NCBI GenBank assembly: GCA_012270065.1
Contig: JAAXJB010000122.1
Coordinates: forward strand, 17,554 to 81,553
DNA length: 64,000 nt
Direction: 5' to 3'
Source of the DNA: Rubripirellula sp.
Lineage (GTDB): Bacteria; Planctomycetota; Planctomycetia; Pirellulales; Pirellulaceae
In this document: in pieces, positions 17,039 through 26,241 of the stretch
How positions within the stretch are numbered: the stretch's first letter is position 1
Layout of the letters: every line of letters starts with the position of its first letter
Translations under genes and position numbers: made by a program
Notes under the pieces: generated by a model
Databases searched by the model: none
The model's input: the letters and a program-made list of their open reading frames with translations, nothing else
Told to the model about the DNA's origin: nothing

Positions 17039-17475
17039 TTGGATCGAGTGAAATGCACACTCAGTAAAACTCCAGGTGGATCCATCGAGCTGAATTCAGC
17101 CACAAAAGCCACATACAACCCTTTCAATCCGAAAATGCTCTCTGACCGATTACGATCAGAGGCATGATGACGATTCGCGCGTTGAGTCCTTTTCTCACGG
17201 AGTCCATGTGGCGGTACAGACGAAACGCGGACATTGCAATGAACACTGTCTATCAACACAACCGATTTTTCAACGGTGGGCCGTTGGTGAGGATACCACG
17301 AACCACTGCAGAATGAGCATGAGTTGCCTGACAGGGTCAAGAGGCATGAGTCACTGCCAATGCGGTGTGGCTTTCGGCAACAGTCGTGGTCCGAGGACGA
17401 TCTCTGTTCATTCCCAAATCCCGCTGCCCTCATTCAAAAAGGCAGCGTCGTGATGGCTGAAAGGAATGAAGTGCC
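17039..17475. other. Intergenic region before the porin gene
   Basis: No gene recognised in these 437 bases. Two imperfect stem-loops are present: CTCTGA/TCAGAG (17140-17161) and CGCTGCC/GGCAGCG (17422-17447); the latter lies about 30 bases before the porin start and would be in its leader. No clear promoter was seen. Confidence 0.4.
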
Positions 17476-19125
17476 ATGCGAACCGGTCTATGCCCGTGCG
17501 CGTTAACTGTCGCTGCAGGGATCACAATTCTTGTGATTCTCGACCGCTTGAATTCCGAATCAGCGCATGCAGTCGAACCGATCGTTGTCGAAGACATCAT
17601 TTTCGACAGTGAAAGCGATAACGAATCATCACCGTCCGACCTTGTGAAGCCCTATTTCATCCCTTCAGAGCACGTAGCAAGAAAGCAGGAAAACGCGCCG
17701 TCATTGGCTCCTACCGCCATCGTTGAGCCAGAAACACCCCCGAGCCTGGCTGTTTCCGATCAACATCGGCATCAATGCTGCACCAGCCAAATTCATTGTG
17801 CACAAAACGCAATGCGTGATGCATACCGTTGCCTCTTTTTCGAAAATGACTTTCGTTACCTGAGCGATCCATGCTACCGCGGCACCTTTTATCCGGGTGA
17901 CGGCTTCAAGAACCTTGCCCAAAAACGACTTGATTTAGGTGGAGAAGCGCGGATTCGTTTTCAGGCAGACAGGAACATTGCCGGAAGTGGACTAAGCGGA
18001 GCAAATGATGACTACTTTCTGACCAGAGTCCGGCTTTATTCCGACTACCAATTCAACGACTGGTTCCGGATCTACGCTGAGTATCTTCACGGCAGCAACA
18101 GCACCGACCTTTTGCCAGAAATGTCAGAAAACCCATCGCTGGATCGCGTACAAAATGCCTTTTTCGATACGCAACTCACCGAAACATTGAGTGTTCGGAT
18201 TGGCCGCCAAGAGCAATCCTATGGTTCCCAGAGGCTCATATCACCGCTGGATTGGGTAAATGATCGACGAACCTTTGATGGGGTCAAAGCGATGCATCAA
18301 GGCGATCGATGGCAAACAAATATTTTCTACTTGAATCCCGTAGGAAATTCTCTGTCCGGAACAGACTTGAATGAAGCCGACCGGCAAATTGACTTCTACG
18401 GACTCTTTGCAACACGTCCAGTATCGAAACACATGAGTATCGATGCCTATTATCTGGGGCTCAACAACAACCGTGAACAATTTGAGTACCAGACCATTGG
18501 CTCGCGTGTATTCGGTGAAACAGACTCAGGTCGCCTGTATGCTTTGGAGGGAGCGTACCAGTTTGGAAGCAACAGTCCCGGATACGGAAATCACAATGCA
18601 GCGTTTATGACTGCAGGAATGGGACACCGCTTGGGACGGCTCTGCCCTCAGCAAACAGGCGAGGCAAGGTTGTGGTTATGGTACGACTGGGCATCAGGCG
18701 ATGACGAAATCCCAGCCGCCAGAGGCGACAATGGTTTCGATGCCCTATTTCCCCAATCGCATTGGTACCTCGGCTTCATGGATCTGTTTGGACGCCGGAA
18801 CATCAACGACATCAGCATTCAATTCAGCACCCCTATTCTCAGCTCAAAGCTCCAATTTGTTCTCTGGTACCACTACTTTTTCCTCGACCAGAAAACCACT
18901 CCCTATAACACGGACATGACTGCTTTCAATCCTGATCACGCGGCGGCCGATCGCCACTTGGGTCAGGAACTGGACATACTTTTCAATTTGCGAGTGAATC
19001 CAAGGAACGAATTACTTCTTGGTTATTCTTTCTTCAAATCAGGAAAGTACTATCAACTCACCCCAGGATCCCCATCTGATGCTGATGGACAGTTTCTGTA
19101 CCTTCAGTACCAGACTCGGTTCTAA
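17476..19125 (+). CDS. Outer-membrane beta-barrel protein of the alginate-export type
   Basis: A 549-residue secreted protein with a signal peptide ending around residue 31 (SAHA). Residues 90-150 are Cys- and aromatic-rich (HQCCTSQIHC, CLFFEND, DPCYRGTFYPGDG), a segment I associate with planctomycete members. From about residue 155 the sequence alternates in beta-barrel style and matches the alginate-export domain: LGGEARIRFQADRN, FLTRVRLYSDYQFNDWFRIYAEYL, SVRIGRQEQSYGSQRLISPLDW. It ends in an aromatic residue (QTRF), as outer-membrane proteins do. The family includes AlgE-like porins; the substrate here is unknown. No exopolysaccharide genes are next to it. Confidence 0.85.
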   Translation: MRTGLCPCALTVAAGITILVILDRLNSESAHAVEPIVVEDIIFDSESDNESSPSDLVKPYFIPSEHVARKQENAPSLAPTAIVEPETPPSLAVSDQHRHQCCTSQIHCAQNAMRDAYRCLFFENDFRYLSDPCYRGTFYPGDGFKNLAQKRLDLGGEARIRFQADRNIAGSGLSGANDDYFLTRVRLYSDYQFNDWFRIYAEYLHGSNSTDLLPEMSENPSLDRVQNAFFDTQLTETLSVRIGRQEQSYGSQRLISPLDWVNDRRTFDGVKAMHQGDRWQTNIFYLNPVGNSLSGTDLNEADRQIDFYGLFATRPVSKHMSIDAYYLGLNNNREQFEYQTIGSRVFGETDSGRLYALEGAYQFGSNSPGYGNHNAAFMTAGMGHRLGRLCPQQTGEARLWLWYDWASGDDEIPAARGDNGFDALFPQSHWYLGFMDLFGRRNINDISIQFSTPILSSKLQFVLWYHYFFLDQKTTPYNTDMTAFNPDHAAADRHLGQELDILFNLRVNPRNELLLGYSFFKSGKYYQLTPGSPSDADGQFLYLQYQTRF

Positions 19126-19196
19126 TCCGTTCATGGACTCCATACGCTGCAAAACATGGTTCCGAAGTACGTGCTGACCAGAAAAAGACAGTGCGA

Positions 19197-21611
19197 TTAC
19201 TTCCCGATGCAGATCAATCCATTGATTGTGTGGGCATAAAGCGAATCATTTGCAAAACTCAGACTGGCCCGGTTCCAGGATTCACCGACCGGACCAAGAT
19301 CATTGATCGCTACTATCGCGTTTTCGTCGAGTACGTCACTGTTCCAACGGATGACATAAACCGTACCTGCCATGGTTGGCAGGTACAGATATTCACCAAT
19401 GACCGTTGGCACCTGCGATGCATGATGTCCCCAACCATTACCGGTGGAACGTTGGTCCCCCATCACCACATGGCCCGCTGAATCCTTCATTTCATTTTCT
19501 TTAAATGCCCATTTAGTAATTGGAACGGATGCCTTTTTTTTCCTCGACTCCGTGACCGCCCGTACTGCTTTTGGATCCATGTCCCCGGGTCCCCACATCA
19601 GTTCATCTTTCTTTCGCTCCGCACCCGGACGCATCTGTACAGGCAACTGCAAGTATTCAACTCGACCCGTTCGGGCATCAACCCTTCCCAGCCAAGGCTC
19701 GGTATAACTGCGAAAATAGTGATAGGATCCAGCAAGAATATTCGACTGCTGTATGATCGATCTGGGTTTTTTCAGATTTGTGATTCGGGTTGTTTCGGTT
19801 TTCCAACCATCAACGACATGAACACGAACGGCAAGATCCTCAACGATAGAAACCTGACGTTTCACCTTGCCAGTAAGAGAATCAACCCACAGGTGTTTCC
19901 CTGCATCGAAGACCAGAATGTCGTCGCCAATGAGATGATAAGTCATCGTACTCATGAAGTTGGCGATGGGGAGAGTCCACAACGTTTTCCCATCAGCCAG
20001 ATCAACCATGGAAATACCTGTCGGTTTCTCGGGTGGCGAATGCCCACCACCACGTCCAACAATCATTACTTCACGGCCATCTCTGCGCGATAGACGAAGT
20101 GGCACACACCCCATGTTTACCCCACAAGTTGTTGTCCACCTGTCTTCACCGGTCCTCAGGTCAATGGCTTGCAATTGTGTCCATTCCTCAAGTGGTGCAT
20201 TGCCGTGCTCATGAGTGAAGTGTCCCTGGTCATCCGGGAAGTAAGTCTGCTTGATGAAAACGACGGCTCCTCCAATGAGTGTTGGTTGACTGCGGCCAAC
20301 CGCCATCAGATCCCGCTGCCACTTCAATTCCCCATCAAAGTTGAAACATGCGATCGAACCGGACGCATTGAAGAAACAGACATTTTGGCCATCGGTAACT
20401 GGTGGCGGTGATGTACTGTCACTAAAGCATCCTGACAGACGCAATGGATGCTCAGCCTCCAACGGCCGTTTCCAAACCACGCGTCCTGTGTTCGCATCAC
20501 AGCACCATGCGACGATATCAGAACCCAAAGTGGCATCGTTCTGCACTGGTTTCATAGTGGTAAAAAACAATCGATCACCCCAGACGACCACCGTACTCTG
20601 CCCAGTTCCGGGCAAGGTAATCTTCCATTTGATCCCCTCTTCACGAACAACACTCCAGTGCACTGGGGCGGTGGAATGTAAAACTCGAAATCTGGCCTGA
20701 GGTCCGCTTCCCTGGTGCCAATTCTTCATCAAATTTCGCTGAAAAAAACGAAGAACTTTCTGCCTTACCTCTTCTGTTCTGAATAACGGACCACCATGTT
20801 TCCCACCTTCGAGAACATGCAATTCCGAAAAAGCGCCCACCGACAACAACTTGCTGTGCAGACGCGTGCTCTGCGAGACAGGTACACCCGTATCCTGATC
20901 CCCATGCATAATCAGGAAAGCTGCTGCATCACCACCAACATGATCAATGGGGCTTGCATCTGCAGCCAGGGACGGCACCTCCCTGACAGTTGCGCCAAGC
21001 AGTTTGGCACCATTGGATTGGGCAACATCCTCTGCACTTCGACCATTCCCAACATTGTTGGGTGGCATGGTCATTAAATCTGATGGGCCGAACCAATCAC
21101 AAACAGCCTGCACACGACTGGATACTGATTCCTCACCCGGATAGAGACGTGTACCCATGAGAGCAGCCAGGTGGGCACCAGCAGAAGTTCCAAAGGCGCC
21201 AATACGATCGGGATCGATTCCATGCTCTCTGGCATGGCTACGCACCCATCGTACTGCTTCGTAGCAGTCATTGATCTGCGCTGGCCACCTTGCAACATCT
21301 GTCAGGCGATAGTTGATACTTGCAACAGCAAAACCATGCTCGACCAGCCAGGCAGCATTCTGTTTCGCAGATTTCTTGTCGCCCCCTTTCCAGCCACCTC
21401 CGTGAACAAAGATAACGCAAGGAACACCTTGCCGATCTCCTTCCCGAACGTCTGCGTCAGTGTTGCCCGGGAGATACAAATCCATCAACAGAGTATTACC
21501 CTCTGCCTCAGCGTATGGCAAATCACGCAAAACCGTTGGTTGAATCGCGAAGACCCAGCTTGAGACCATCCATAGTCCAAGAGCCAGCACAGACCGGTAT
21601 TCCACAGACAT
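19197..21611 (-). CDS. Secreted esterase fused to a PQQ-like beta-propeller
   Basis: An 804-residue protein. After a signal peptide (about residues 1-22) comes an alpha/beta hydrolase of the carbohydrate-esterase/dienelactone-hydrolase kind. It has the oxyanion motif FVHGGGWKGG (68-77), nucleophile elbow GTSAG with Ser143, an Asp in HGDQDTGVP and a His in GGKHGG. From about residue 330 the sequence turns into repeated blades (VVVWGDRLFFTT, NTGRVVWKRPLE, DLRTGEDRWTTT, DGKTLWTLP) typical of PQQ-like propellers, here likely structural or binding rather than cofactor-bearing. ATG 21611 was preferred to an upstream start because it opens the signal peptide. It lies 68 bases after the gene upstream of it on the minus strand. 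Confidence 0.85.
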   Translation of the reverse strand: MSVEYRSVLALGLWMVSSWVFAIQPTVLRDLPYAEAEGNTLLMDLYLPGNTDADVREGDRQGVPCVIFVHGGGWKGGDKKSAKQNAAWLVEHGFAVASINYRLTDVARWPAQINDCYEAVRWVRSHAREHGIDPDRIGAFGTSAGAHLAALMGTRLYPGEESVSSRVQAVCDWFGPSDLMTMPPNNVGNGRSAEDVAQSNGAKLLGATVREVPSLAADASPIDHVGGDAAAFLIMHGDQDTGVPVSQSTRLHSKLLSVGAFSELHVLEGGKHGGPLFRTEEVRQKVLRFFQRNLMKNWHQGSGPQARFRVLHSTAPVHWSVVREEGIKWKITLPGTGQSTVVVWGDRLFFTTMKPVQNDATLGSDIVAWCCDANTGRVVWKRPLEAEHPLRLSGCFSDSTSPPPVTDGQNVCFFNASGSIACFNFDGELKWQRDLMAVGRSQPTLIGGAVVFIKQTYFPDDQGHFTHEHGNAPLEEWTQLQAIDLRTGEDRWTTTCGVNMGCVPLRLSRRDGREVMIVGRGGGHSPPEKPTGISMVDLADGKTLWTLPIANFMSTMTYHLIGDDILVFDAGKHLWVDSLTGKVKRQVSIVEDLAVRVHVVDGWKTETTRITNLKKPRSIIQQSNILAGSYHYFRSYTEPWLGRVDARTGRVEYLQLPVQMRPGAERKKDELMWGPGDMDPKAVRAVTESRKKKASVPITKWAFKENEMKDSAGHVVMGDQRSTGNGWGHHASQVPTVIGEYLYLPTMAGTVYVIRWNSDVLDENAIVAINDLGPVGESWNRASLSFANDSLYAHTINGLICIGK

Positions 21612-21679
21612 TACCTCGGTACACAGAACAGAAAGGATTGCCTGGTTGCCGCATGGCAACACCAGCCATGAGCATCACA

Positions 21680-23524
21680 TTATCGGATGGCGATGGTAAG
21701 CCATCCATTATCAGCCCGCACCAGATGTGTGCGCAATTCCATGCCGCGCAAGGATTCCATTTTGGCATCATCTGCAATCTTGATCGCGCGATCCAGAATC
21801 ACATCGGGAAAAACCTTACCAAATGATTTTTCAATCACTGGTTTCATACCCGCTTCGCTGATGGACAATTTCTTGCCCCCGAAATCAACCTTGACTTTAC
21901 CATCTCGCTTCAGCACGACGGTTCCGTCTGCTGTTTTGGTCGGTTTGTAGGCAGCGGTAACTTCAAGCGCCTTCTGCAGGACTCGACTCCCCTTGGTGAA
22001 ACGTCGTCCCCGAACGCCAACGCGAAGCACCTGATCTCGTGATTCAAATACGATCGGCCTCAACTGGGAAAACACAATTTCAAAGGGTTCTTCGTCTTCA
22101 GCAGCCTGCTTGTCATCACCAGGCTCATTGCCACGGCCAATCTTCCCAAGCAGATCATCAAGTTTTTTCTCGTTCAGGGTTCGGCCTGCCAATACCGTTG
22201 CACAGGCGTTTTCAATGGCAGACTCATGAATTTGAATTGCAGCATCAAATGGTGCATCAATGACTGGACGCGGATCCACTGAACCCAACTGATGATCTGC
22301 CCTGAACAGTGAGTCAAGGGTGAGCATGTTCTCACTCGATGACCAACTGTGGGTGGGAGGTGTGAGTGACAATCGCTGCAAGGCGGTTCCACCCTCATCG
22401 AGAAATCCGGAACCGGAAGCAAGATTCAAGTTACGAGCCTCATCCTCGAACTGTTGACTGACCTGCTTTTCAAGTCGCTGTTTGGCGATACAGTCCGCTT
22501 CAGGTTTTTGACGACGTGCCGCTTTCCATGCCAGTTTCCGGACCATTTCCATCTTGTGACAAATCGCATCGATTGTCGTCTTCAGCTCGACATCCGTCTT
22601 ATCGCCAGACAGCCGGAAACCGGATGAGTCTATGTCAAGTGTTCGAACCAGATCGATCTTGCCTTTGCCGGTCGTCAACACTCGGACTGGACCCTTGTAG
22701 CCGGTATTGTCACTGTCAAAGTCGGCTTTGAATCCGATTTCGATTTTTGCGGTATTTTCAGACGGCATCAGGTTGGCACTGACCTGTCCCGTCATCGTGG
22801 CAGTTCCCACAATTCTTGTTCCCAGAATTGTCTGGCGTACGGGCTCCTCACGCGTGATTTCCCGTTCAACTGCCTTTTGTAAAAGCGGTTTTCCGACCAA
22901 CACGGCGACGTTTGGTTTTCCAAATACCTCTCGAAATTCTCGAACCAGTTCATCTCCCTGCCCCGTGGAACTGATCGTTCCAATCAGAAAACCAATCTGT
23001 GCGAATTGTTGTGTTGAAGGAGTACCTTTCAGCTCTTTGATCAACTTGCTCAAGGCGGCGAGGGAAGCGACCACTCGCTTGCCCTTGTCAGAATTCAGAC
23101 TGATCGATTGCGACAGTTTCAAGGCAGCTGATCTCAGATTCCTGATTGCAGGCAGCTCAAACCCCGACTCCATACCAATCAGGCGATCTCGTAATTCCCG
23201 CGCTTCCAGCATCACAACAGAATCAGCAGCAGAAGACTCGATTGCTTCGGTAATCGGCTGCAATGCCAGAAAATTCAGCCACGCAGCGCGGTTGTCCGCA
23301 TCGGTCGACCCTTGCAGATACTTCTCAACTTCAGCAATGCTCTGGAGCAGGTTTTCCTTGGCAGCACCAACAGCGGGGAGCTTCGCTGCATCAAAGTTTT
23401 TCTCGAGGGTCTCAATACCTCCGATCAATCGAGTCCGATCCTGTTCGCTGAATTGGCCATAAGTGGCAACAGGCGTCCCGCTGAAAAGACACACAAACGC
23501 GATCAAAAATCCAAATCGTGACAT
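21680..23524 (-). CDS. Secreted protein of unknown function
   Basis: A 614-residue protein with a clear signal peptide (MSRFGFLIAFVCLFSG, cleavage probably after residue 23). I recognise no family. The first 220 residues are helical (EKNFDAAKLPAVGAAKENLLQSIAEVEKYL). The rest is mixed, with a duplicated-looking pattern of GKIDLVRTLDID and GKVKVDFGGKKLSISEAG that suggests two related beta-rich domains near residues 260-330 and 560-590. A basic helical linker (RKLAWKAARRQKPEAD) separates them. ATG 23524 is chosen because it starts the signal peptide. It is probably cotranscribed with the esterase-propeller gene, 68 bases downstream. Confidence 0.7.
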   Translation of the reverse strand: MSRFGFLIAFVCLFSGTPVATYGQFSEQDRTRLIGGIETLEKNFDAAKLPAVGAAKENLLQSIAEVEKYLQGSTDADNRAAWLNFLALQPITEAIESSAADSVVMLEARELRDRLIGMESGFELPAIRNLRSAALKLSQSISLNSDKGKRVVASLAALSKLIKELKGTPSTQQFAQIGFLIGTISSTGQGDELVREFREVFGKPNVAVLVGKPLLQKAVEREITREEPVRQTILGTRIVGTATMTGQVSANLMPSENTAKIEIGFKADFDSDNTGYKGPVRVLTTGKGKIDLVRTLDIDSSGFRLSGDKTDVELKTTIDAICHKMEMVRKLAWKAARRQKPEADCIAKQRLEKQVSQQFEDEARNLNLASGSGFLDEGGTALQRLSLTPPTHSWSSSENMLTLDSLFRADHQLGSVDPRPVIDAPFDAAIQIHESAIENACATVLAGRTLNEKKLDDLLGKIGRGNEPGDDKQAAEDEEPFEIVFSQLRPIVFESRDQVLRVGVRGRRFTKGSRVLQKALEVTAAYKPTKTADGTVVLKRDGKVKVDFGGKKLSISEAGMKPVIEKSFGKVFPDVILDRAIKIADDAKMESLRGMELRTHLVRADNGWLTIAIR

Positions 23525-23763
23525 ACCAGAACCGCGAAAGAAGAGGAGTTTGCACAAAAACTGCCACCGAGGCAGTCTGGGTAGGATAAACCCAGTCTAA
23601 CGTTCAAATCCACCTCAGTTCAGTGGGCGTTGGTCTTCTAGAGAGCCAGCGCCGCGTCGACCACGCCGATCGGAGTCCATGAAATCCCCAAAATGACGAT
23701 GATCTGGAGATTTCGCGTCGAACCGATCCTCGTTGTTCACCCTGTCATTAATCTCGAACTTTC

Positions 23764-24300
23764 TTAGTCACGCGAGTCAATCTGGCGAATTCCAGCACAG
23801 AATTCTTCGATGGCCGTGTTCACCCCGACTTTGGAATCATGCTGAATCGCAACCGCGATCAGGCGATGACTGGGGAATTGAAGCCTGCCCACCTGAACGT
23901 GCTTGTCACGCACCCACTCCAATTCTCCCTTGGGGTGCTTTCCCATCACGGATCTGTCAGCCAACCCTTTGGGGGGCCATTCGTCAAAAACATTGGCCTG
24001 CAGTCGAATCAGGGAACCGGAGGCTGCATGAACAAAGGCAGGACGATAGGCCAGTTGATCTTCTCTTACTGCCAAATACGACCAACCCGGCAGCAAAGGG
24101 ACTTCCACTCCCAGAAGTGGAAAGCGATGAGTTTGGTTTTGGGAGCGAATGATCACTGGCTTCTCACCCTCGCGAGTCGCCAACATTTCCATGGCTTTTT
24201 GGTCCGTCAATGCATCCACGAACCAAGCCACACTGGCAATTCCCAAGCCCACCCAAACCAGCGGTGTCAATTCGTACGACTGCGAAGATGTGGCAACCAT
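23764..24300 (-). CDS. Membrane-anchored protein of unknown function
   Basis: A 178-residue protein with one N-terminal hydrophobic span (LTPLVWVGLGIASVAWFV, about residues 11-28) and a soluble part outside or at the membrane face. The soluble part includes FPLLGVEVPLLPGWSYLAVREDQLAYRPAF and ends in IRQIDSRD. No family recognised. The gene starts 32 bases after the FHA-cyclase stop on the same strand, so the two are probably cotranscribed and it may work with the cyclase; that is inference from position only. Confidence 0.65.
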   Translation of the reverse strand: MVATSSQSYELTPLVWVGLGIASVAWFVDALTDQKAMEMLATREGEKPVIIRSQNQTHRFPLLGVEVPLLPGWSYLAVREDQLAYRPAFVHAASGSLIRLQANVFDEWPPKGLADRSVMGKHPKGELEWVRDKHVQVGRLQFPSHRLIAVAIQHDSKVGVNTAIEEFCAGIRQIDSRD

Positions 24301-24332
24301 GAAAATCAACGGGGTTGATGGATTAGATATCG

Positions 24333-26126
24333 CTACAGTTTAGGCATTTCGATCACGCCATCCCAGTCATCCGGAGGCACGCAATCATTTCGCAGGATGA
24401 TCGAAAGCAAAACGTCTCTGGGGCGATCCCAAGAGGGCATCGAATGCAAAAGGTCATAGGCTCGCTGCCAGTCTCCAGCCGTCATTGCATCCACGCTCGC
24501 CTCATAGGTGGAGATCAGCTCGTGGCTCAGTACATTCATCTCGTTTTCCTGTGGTACAAGCATCTCCCAGGCAACGATTTCCTTCTCCATTCCCGCCGGC
24601 CTTACACGGGCCAGTTTTCGCATCTTGAAACCATCCTCTCCGGATGCTTGCAAGGCGAGGGCGGTTTTATCATCGACGATAACTTTGGCTCCAAACAACT
24701 TAGTCAAACCTTCGAGACGACTCGCAAGATTCACGACGGGGCCAAAAGCAGTCACCTTCACTTGATCCACTGTACCAATCTGTCCGGCAACTGCTCTGCC
24801 CGTTGCAATCCCGATGCCAAAGCGGAACCCGTCTTCTCTGGTCATTTGAGTACTTTCGGCAACAATTGCTTTCGCGGTCTGTGCGGCACGAACAGCAGCG
24901 TCCCTCTGCTCCAGGGGCCAACCCCAAAATCCCATGGCTGCATCACCATGAAAATCGCCGATCACACCATCGGTGTCTAGAATCCGGTGAGTCATGATTC
25001 CCAGAGCATCACTGACTCTGGCAAGCAAATCCAACAATTGATCAGCGTCACGCTCACTGTGTTTACTGAAATCTCTCAGATCACAAAACATGACTGACAA
25101 ATCAGCTTCGCGTGGTGCAAGGACGTCGGCAATCTGCCTGTCCGCAAGTGCCTCCATGACCACCGGTGCAAAGAATCGCCTTATCGCCGCCTGTCGCCGT
25201 TCCAAGCTGTGACTCTGTCGCAGGTTCGCGATCATGGTTCCGACCAATTCAGCAAACTTTACATCATCCTCCAGCGTTTCCGGTGCTGCCTGAAGCGACT
25301 TCTGCAAGTGCCCACTTTCATCCGGCAGCAATTGTCCCGTCACATAAATTGCCCATCCTTTACACGCCTCGCTGCGCAACGGAACACAAAATGCCCAATC
25401 TGATTCCTCGCTGGAGGTGAACGGATTTGTTTCCGAGGCAACTGCCGACCAGAGGTGCAACACACTGGCACGGGACTCGATTGCTTTTCTCGCCAGACGC
25501 GCACTTACCGATGGGCAACGACTGTCTGGAAAACGGCAATCATAGTGAAGCATTTTCAGCGAACAGTTCTTGTCTTCCATGACGTTCGCATCCACCGATA
25601 CGACTGCAACCGCCGACGCCGCCGGCGTAGCCTGAAGCAGGGCATTGGTCACTCGAACCAGCAATTCCTCATCGCTGACACTGCTGGTGATCAAGTCAGG
25701 CAACCGGGTCAACATTTCTATTCTGCCAGCTGCATCTCGAAAACTTCGGCGTCTCAGCAGAACATGATCAAATTCGTGTTCTGTAAGATCGGGACGCAGA
25801 TTGGCATCAGAAGCAGCAGGACGATTGGCAAGCGTGAACGTGGTACTGCCAATCACAAAATGCTCACCCGGCACCAGCGTGAAATGATCTGCTTTCTTCC
25901 CCCGGAAAAAAACCGGGTTGCGGGCACTCGGCTCACGAAAAACCTCTACCCTGCTATCCGTTTCTGGTGCAAGGCGAACATGAGTACGCGAGATTTTGTT
26001 ATCCCATGGCACATTCCAATCTGCATCAGCTCGACCAACAACGACCTCCCTGCGTTCGGTAATGGAAGGTAACTCGCGCCGCCACCGGTGTTCACTTTCT
26101 GGCCCTTGGGCAATCAAATCTGGCAT
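24333..26126 (-). CDS. FHA-GAF adenylate/guanylate cyclase-like protein with altered substrate residues
   Basis: A 597-residue signalling protein. Residues 25-100 form an FHA domain (VVVGRADADWNVPWDNKISRTHV, with the phosphothreonine-binding Arg/Ser pattern). Residues 145-300 are GAF-like, and 335-500 a class III cyclase domain. Metal-binding Asp349 (FCDLRDFS) and Asp395 (HGDAAMGF) are kept, as are Asn466 and Arg470 (VVNLASRLEG). The two residues that normally read the base are changed: the Lys position is Asp391 and the Asp position is Pro463. Such a protein may make another cyclic nucleotide or be inactive. FHA implies recruitment to a phosphorylated partner. ATG 26126 is preferred over the start 60 bases upstream. 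Confidence 0.87.
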   Translation of the reverse strand: MPDLIAQGPESEHRWRRELPSITERREVVVGRADADWNVPWDNKISRTHVRLAPETDSRVEVFREPSARNPVFFRGKKADHFTLVPGEHFVIGSTTFTLANRPAASDANLRPDLTEHEFDHVLLRRRSFRDAAGRIEMLTRLPDLITSSVSDEELLVRVTNALLQATPAASAVAVVSVDANVMEDKNCSLKMLHYDCRFPDSRCPSVSARLARKAIESRASVLHLWSAVASETNPFTSSEESDWAFCVPLRSEACKGWAIYVTGQLLPDESGHLQKSLQAAPETLEDDVKFAELVGTMIANLRQSHSLERRQAAIRRFFAPVVMEALADRQIADVLAPREADLSVMFCDLRDFSKHSERDADQLLDLLARVSDALGIMTHRILDTDGVIGDFHGDAAMGFWGWPLEQRDAAVRAAQTAKAIVAESTQMTREDGFRFGIGIATGRAVAGQIGTVDQVKVTAFGPVVNLASRLEGLTKLFGAKVIVDDKTALALQASGEDGFKMRKLARVRPAGMEKEIVAWEMLVPQENEMNVLSHELISTYEASVDAMTAGDWQRAYDLLHSMPSWDRPRDVLLSIILRNDCVPPDDWDGVIEMPKL

Positions 26127-26241
26127 GGTCGGACAACTGTCATCTGTCTGATTTGGAATGAATGCAAACCACAGCAATACTCTCAATCTATGGTTTGTAC
26201 ACGAACGCTGGCTAGAGCGATGCTGGTGACATTTTCAATGT

